Below, piece after piece: positions 60,993-64,000 of a stretch of 64,000 nucleotides of DNA; positions within the stretch are counted from its first letter, which is position 1, and each line of letters starts with the position of its first letter. Origin of the DNA: JBPRGH01 sp051418055 (GTDB taxonomy: Bacteria; Bacteroidota; Bacteroidia; Cytophagales; Cyclobacteriaceae); NCBI GenBank assembly GCA_051418055.1, contig JBPRGH010000054.1:62001-126000 (forward strand), given 5' to 3'. The notes beneath the pieces are model-generated. The model saw only the letters and a list, made by a program, of their open reading frames with translations. It had not been told where the DNA came from and searched no databases. The position numbers and the translations under genes are program-made.

Positions 60993-61601
60993 CTATTCAA
61001 ACACTCCTTCTCCCCAGCTTCTTGGAAGCGCAATCTGTGCATGTTCGGGCCAGAAATTCCATTCCTTTTGAGTATCAGTGACATTAAAGGCTATGCCAAC
61101 TGTACTCCCTGGTGTTGGTATAAAGTTCAAAGTAGAAAAAGGGATTTTTGCCTCGAAATCAACCAGCTTGTCATCTTTGGCATTATTGGCTACAAATAAA
61201 TCTGATTCAGGTTTACAAGTATCCCAGGTATTAAAATTGCCTTGCTGTATACAATCCTGAAATGAGATATGAAACCACCAGTCGTCATCGTTCATGAGCC
61301 CAGATCTGTCATTCTTAAGATCGATAAGCATCTCCGGCCAACGATTATATTTTTCACTAAATCCTGTAAAACCAAGGTAAATATTGTCTTCGTCATATTT
61401 GATGTAGACAGTGATTTCTACCTCCTCATTAAGTGGAATTGTTTTAGTTGCAGCATCGCTCCACTCTTCACTTTTCATCTCCCCATCAATCGTGATTGGA
61501 TGACCCTTTGGTATGGCTATTGTTCTGTCAGAAGCCGTAAATTGTGCTTTGCAATTGACTATCAACATAAGGCAGAAAATGAATGTAATTGTTGTTTTCA
61601 T
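60993..61601 (-). CDS. Exported CBM9/DOMON-like protein
   Basis: 202 residues. Signal peptide MKTTITFIFCLMLIVNCKAQ. The beta-sandwich pattern ITIDGEMKSEEWSDAATKTI, VYIKYDEDNIYLGFTGFSEK and LVDFEAKIPFSTLNFIPTPG is that of carbohydrate-binding family 9-like / DOMON-type domains. Cys pair in FQDCIQQGNFNTWDTCKPES may be a disulfide. Ligand unknown. Its stop lies beside the truncated 57216-type fragment. It lies between att-like copies 1 and 2. Confidence 0.8.
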   Translation of the reverse strand: MKTTITFIFCLMLIVNCKAQFTASDRTIAIPKGHPITIDGEMKSEEWSDAATKTIPLNEEVEITVYIKYDEDNIYLGFTGFSEKYNRWPEMLIDLKNDRSGLMNDDDWWFHISFQDCIQQGNFNTWDTCKPESDLFVANNAKDDKLVDFEAKIPFSTLNFIPTPGSTVGIAFNVTDTQKEWNFWPEHAQIALPRSWGEGVFE

Positions 61602-61699
61602 AAAATACTAAGTTTATAGTAATGCTATTAATTGATTAGTAGGTATTGCCAAAAAATATTATTAAAATATGAAGAAATGTGTCATAGATAATAATGCTT

Positions 61700-61840
61700 T
61701 TTGCTACGCTTGGCCTATAAAATGTAGTATATCGAAGCGAATAATTGTCCACCGTAGCCTGCCTGCCGGCAGGTAGGTAAAAGTAGCTAATAAAACCGAC
61801 TGAACCTCTACCCGATGTATTTTTTTAGTTGTTATTTCCT
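61700..61840 (-). repeat. Palindromic repeat, family 1, copy D
   Basis: Shares GCTACTTTTACC and GGTTCAGT with copy C and CTTCGAT with copies A and B. It contains a perfect 12-bp palindrome CCTGCCGGCAGG (61762..61773) not present in the others. It lies between the stop of the 62069 gene and the start of the 60993 gene. The rest of 61602..62068 has no supported gene. Confidence 0.55.
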
Positions 61841-62068
61841 CGCTTACCACTGCCAGATGTAAATCCAGAGGCCCATCACTCCATCTTAGAAGTTCAACCT
61901 CTGTTAGCGCCAGATTGGGACCGTGCTCTACATAAGCCGGGAAATGGAGTTGTTGGTTTTGTTTCTCATATAAGTTTCCCGTTGAACCATAACGCGATAA
62001 AAATACACACATTTTGTGTACAGATTGATATTTTTTGGGCACTAAACAGCTGGCAATTATAAGTGTTT

Positions 62069-62914
62069 TTAGTAAGCATATTCTTTAAAAAACTGTTCTG
62101 TATCCCTTATGTCTTGTAAACCTAGAACCCAACAAACTTCAGAAAGATCTGAAAAATCCAACCCTCCCGCCAAAACAGCCTCATTATTATAGCGACCCTC
62201 TTTTCCATTATATCTGTTTGCTAAATCAACTGCGAGCTGCCATATTTCAGTCAATTCAGGATCGGTAATTTTATCGTCCCAATTAGTGAATTCAGGGTCG
62301 CGAAATCCGGGAGTGCCGTTTCCGACGCCATTACCATCCGGTATTTTTACATAGTCCGTATTTCGTTTCACGAAATCCAGCTTTTCAGGTGTTGTTACCT
62401 CTTCATTCCATTCGGCATGTTGAACCACATGTATTCTTTTCGAAGTTTCTATTTCAGGCAGGTCCTTTTGAACAGCATATACAAGCTCAGCGGAAAAATC
62501 AGACTGTCCCGCATCAGCAATCCACACGTCCCCACCCTGTAAGAGCGTTTTTATGGCCAGTGATTTTACTTTTTCAACAGCCCCTTTCATGTTATTATGG
62601 GCATCTGTCCAGTTATCTCCAAAAGCAAGCTGAAATAGATCATTAGGTGGGACATATAAACCTTCCTGCATACCATAAGTGCCGGCGACTGCATGATAAT
62701 TTATTTTTGAATATGGTTGATGGGACACTAATGTCCTAAAAGCTGCAACTGTATGAAGGTCATCTACATCAGTTTTACAATCAAATTGAACTAATAATAA
62801 ATCCTTCTCTAAATTGAAATTTGCTGCTTTTGGAGTACCATTATCCAAATTTGTACCTTTTAAGCAAATGGAAGCAAGTACTAATGCAATGAAAATAATT
62901 GTCTTAGGGTTCAT
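62069..62914 (-). CDS. Exported nucleoside-hydrolase-like protein
   Basis: 281 residues. Signal peptide NPKTIIFIALVLASICLKGT. The motif LLLVQFDCKTDVDDLHTVAA resembles the metal-binding DxDPGxDD loop of inosine-uridine nucleoside hydrolases, here changed to DCKTDVDD. Further Asp/Asn (IADAGQSDFSAELVYAVQK and IRDTEQFFKEY) are in the fold. Substrate unknown; some exported members hydrolyse nucleosides or glycans. It is inside the region between att-like repeats 1 and 2. Confidence 0.7.
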   Translation of the reverse strand: MNPKTIIFIALVLASICLKGTNLDNGTPKAANFNLEKDLLLVQFDCKTDVDDLHTVAAFRTLVSHQPYSKINYHAVAGTYGMQEGLYVPPNDLFQLAFGDNWTDAHNNMKGAVEKVKSLAIKTLLQGGDVWIADAGQSDFSAELVYAVQKDLPEIETSKRIHVVQHAEWNEEVTTPEKLDFVKRNTDYVKIPDGNGVGNGTPGFRDPEFTNWDDKITDPELTEIWQLAVDLANRYNGKEGRYNNEAVLAGGLDFSDLSEVCWVLGLQDIRDTEQFFKEYAY

Positions 62915-63113
62915 ATTAGGGTGCTATAAATTACTAAAGCGTTCAATAACTCGAATCTATCTTTGAAGTTCGCTATAAGTTAATCAATTATCTTCAATTA
63001 TAATTATTGGCCACGCCAGGGCGAAGTATATGATAAGAAACAGAACCATAAGCACTTCATCAAAACCTAGTAACTTAACCTTTTAATAAGTAGTCTATAA
63101 GTTGTTTTGACAT

Positions 63114-63236
63114 GCAGCAGTTAAATCTCTACTGGAATGGATTAAGCAGCTTGAACAGGAAGTTGAACACTGGAAGCAGGAATATATAAAGCTTATCAGA
63201 GTTGCAACTAAATCACCTTATGACAGAAAAAATTAA
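63114..63236 (+). pseudogene. Remnant coding frame with coiled-coil content
   Basis: The plus frame has 40 codons rich in Leu, Glu and Lys (LLEWIKQLEQEVEHWKQEYI) up to a TAA at 63236 but no start codon before it, only a stop. It looks like the 3' end of a decayed gene, with a zipper-like pattern. A following 38-codon plus frame from ATG 63220 overlaps it but has no other support. The remaining 62915..63286 has nothing else I can support. Confidence 0.35.
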
Positions 63237-63286
63237 TATTATTGCCAATACAGGTGAAGTATTAGGTTTATTGGAAAAGCACAGTA

Positions 63287-63529
63287 TTAAGCAAAAGCAT
63301 ATTCATTATTCTGAACAATTGCTTTTATTTCCTTAACTCTTTTTGCTAATATATCGGCTTTCTTTTGGGAGGAACAATTTATATAAACTGACTTCTTATT
63401 CAAGATTGAATCAGTTAATGATTTTGCCTTTTTTAGATTATAGCTTTCCCCATAAGCCATTATAGCTTTAGTAAGCTCAAGTTTTTTCAAACCTGGTTTC
63501 CACCCTATTATATTTACCTGATAAGACAT
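63287..63529 (-). CDS. Ribosomal L7/L12 C-terminal-domain-like small protein
   Basis: 80 residues. The pattern VNIIGWKPGLKKLELTKAIM, then YNLKKAKSLTDSILN and ADILAKRVKEIKAIV follows the alpha/beta C-domain of L7/L12 (KKIxVIKxVREITGLGLKEAKELVD...EEAEEIKKKLE). True L7/L12 also has an N-terminal dimerisation domain and hinge, which is absent. The same fold also occurs in ClpS. The gene might be a stand-alone adaptor of unknown use. Confidence 0.55.
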   Translation of the reverse strand: MSYQVNIIGWKPGLKKLELTKAIMAYGESYNLKKAKSLTDSILNKKSVYINCSSQKKADILAKRVKEIKAIVQNNEYAFA

Positions 63530-63644
63530 TTTATTCGATTAGTCACTGCAAACCAGCATGCAAAAATGCAAGCGATTCATTTTAAATAGCAATATAATAA
63601 TTTTATCTTAATTCCAATACGTGCAACAGTGTTGCATGAGGTAG

Positions 63645-63668
63645 TTGTTAGGCAAATTGTTAGGCAAA
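63645..63668 (+). repeat. Tandem 12-bp duplication containing GTTAGGC
   Basis: TTGTTAGGCAAA occurs twice in direct tandem. GTTAGGC matches the integron attC R' core GTTRRRY, but no paired left half was found. It lies 12 bp before the terminator next to att-like copy 2. Confidence 0.45.
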
Positions 63669-63679
63669 TAAAACAAAAA

Positions 63680-63705
63680 AGGCAGCCACATTTCTGTAAC
63701 TGCCT
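63680..63705 (-). terminator. Terminator beside att-like copy 2
   Basis: AGGCAG and CTGCCT pair around a 14-base loop; on the reverse strand a T-run follows. It has the same position relative to the tRNA-like end as the terminators at 60701 and 63847. Confidence 0.65.
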
Positions 63706-63712
63706 GATTATT

Positions 63713-63785
63713 ATGAGCCCCCAGTCGGATTACTCGTAGCCACAACCATGCCGCACAGACCCCTCGTGAACCTACACTGCGTTAC
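63713..63785 (-). repeat. tRNA-3'-end-like repeat, copy 2
   Basis: Close to copy 1 (60746..60817) over about 72 bp, starting from TGAGCCCCCAGTCGGATT on the plus strand, followed by ACTCGTAGCCACAACCATGC. The first 20 bases equal the tRNA fragment at 63890. Same orientation as copy 1. Confidence 0.6.
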
Positions 63786-63846
63786 TGTTTCGAACCTTGT
63801 TATATATATTGTCGTTGGTTCTCATCCTTTTACTCTTCTAAATAAA

Positions 63847-63879
63847 AAAACCCTGTTCAAATTTCTTAAACAGGGTTTT
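63847..63879 (-). terminator. Terminator after the tRNA fragment
   Basis: AAAACCCTGTT pairs with AACAGGGTTTT around an 11-base loop. On the reverse strand it follows the tRNA fragment by 10 bp and has a T-run. Confidence 0.75.
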
Positions 63880-63889
63880 TAATAAATTA

Positions 63890-63934
63890 TGAGCCCCCAG
63901 TCGGATTCGAACCAACGACCTACTGATTACAAGT
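63890..63934 (-). tRNA. 3' half of tRNA-Thr(UGU), truncated
   Basis: On the reverse strand ACTTGTAATCAG (anticodon loop CTTGTAA, anticodon UGU, 3' stem) is followed by variable region, T-arm GTTGGTTCGAATCCGAC and acceptor TGGGGGCTCA. Before the anticodon loop the sequence (CAGACATACGG on the plus strand) does not form the matching 5' stem, D-arm or acceptor strand; it is unrelated. So only the 3' half from the anticodon loop is present, as left by a tyrosine-recombinase crossover at the anticodon loop. The missing 5' half might be beyond or elsewhere in the genome. Confidence 0.7.
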
Positions 63935-64000
63935 GACCAGACATACGGTTTGTCTTGATCTCTAAAAATTTATAACTATTTGATAAACAAAGTTATAAAC

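Noticed and set aside
63220..63336. 38-codon plus frame beginning MTEKINIIANTGEVLG
   Set aside because: Overlaps the better supported reverse gene 63287 and the remnant frame before it; no independent support.
1..64000. CRISPR array, complete insertion sequence or prophage
   Set aside because: No regularly spaced identical direct repeats with unique spacers, no transposase, integrase or phage structural gene was found in the window.

Overview
The window is chromosomal DNA of a member of the Bacteroidota, most likely the Cytophagales (Cytophagia). Supporting evidence: two proteins end in type IX secretion (T9SS) C-terminal sorting domains (31770..33329 and 46494..52070); there is a TonB-dependent receptor with an N-terminal carboxypeptidase-regulatory-like domain; there are DUF5686 and DUF6952 family proteins; many lipoproteins are short and have a Cys lipobox; and promoters fit the Bacteroidota pattern TTG-N17/20-TAnnTTTG. 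The genus cannot be named from sequence alone.

Bases 1 to about 53.6 kb look like core chromosome. A run of nine reverse-strand genes (12190 down to 1) goes parE, parC, trmH, a SanA/YdcF-like gene, DUF5686, a TPR lipoprotein, thrS, infC, rpmI, with overlaps or gaps of at most 91 bp. It joins topoisomerase IV, tRNA modification, envelope proteins and translation. infC probably starts at an ATT codon behind a strong Shine-Dalgarno sequence. Next come an alkylglycerol-monooxygenase-like membrane hydroxylase, an ArsC-like protein, 3-hydroxybutyryl-CoA dehydrogenase behind an operator-like inverted repeat, a second hydroxylase, a TPR protein with gyrA, a C-terminal processing protease and a SpoIIE-type phosphatase. 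Then follow a TonB receptor, rpe, a T9SS subtilase, thioredoxin with DUF6952, a large PAS/GAF sensor without an output domain, a TrpF-like protein without the catalytic Cys, DUF72, a thioesterase, a candidate structured RNA (about 39.53-39.95 kb), a third hydroxylase with a lone receiver domain, a class C beta-lactamase-like hydrolase, an RlmI-type methyltransferase, an Fpg/Nei glycosylase and an 1858-residue T9SS adhesin with six cadherin-like repeats of exactly 300 bp.

From about 53.7 kb to the right end the sequence looks like an accessory region. Single genes for small exported proteins or lipoproteins, mostly on the reverse strand, are separated by imperfect palindromic repeats of about 100-140 bp of at least two families (near 54.24, 56.99, 57.93, 58.74 and 61.70 kb). 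There are tRNA-3'-end-like direct repeats with adjacent terminators (60.70, 63.68, 63.85 kb), the 3' half of a probable tRNA-Thr(UGU) without its 5' half (63890..63934), a truncated paralogue of a neighbouring lipoprotein gene, and a 35-bp direct repeat about 4.1 kb apart. This resembles a cassette array or nested tRNA-targeted insertions. No integrase or transposase is visible, so the mechanism is inferred. Its most interesting gene encodes a lipoprotein with a six-cysteine pattern matching the Kunitz/BPTI protease inhibitor fold. Other cargo includes an HU-like protein, a PAP2 phosphatase, a CBM9/DOMON-like protein, a nucleoside-hydrolase-like protein and a small ribosomal L7/L12-CTD-like protein.
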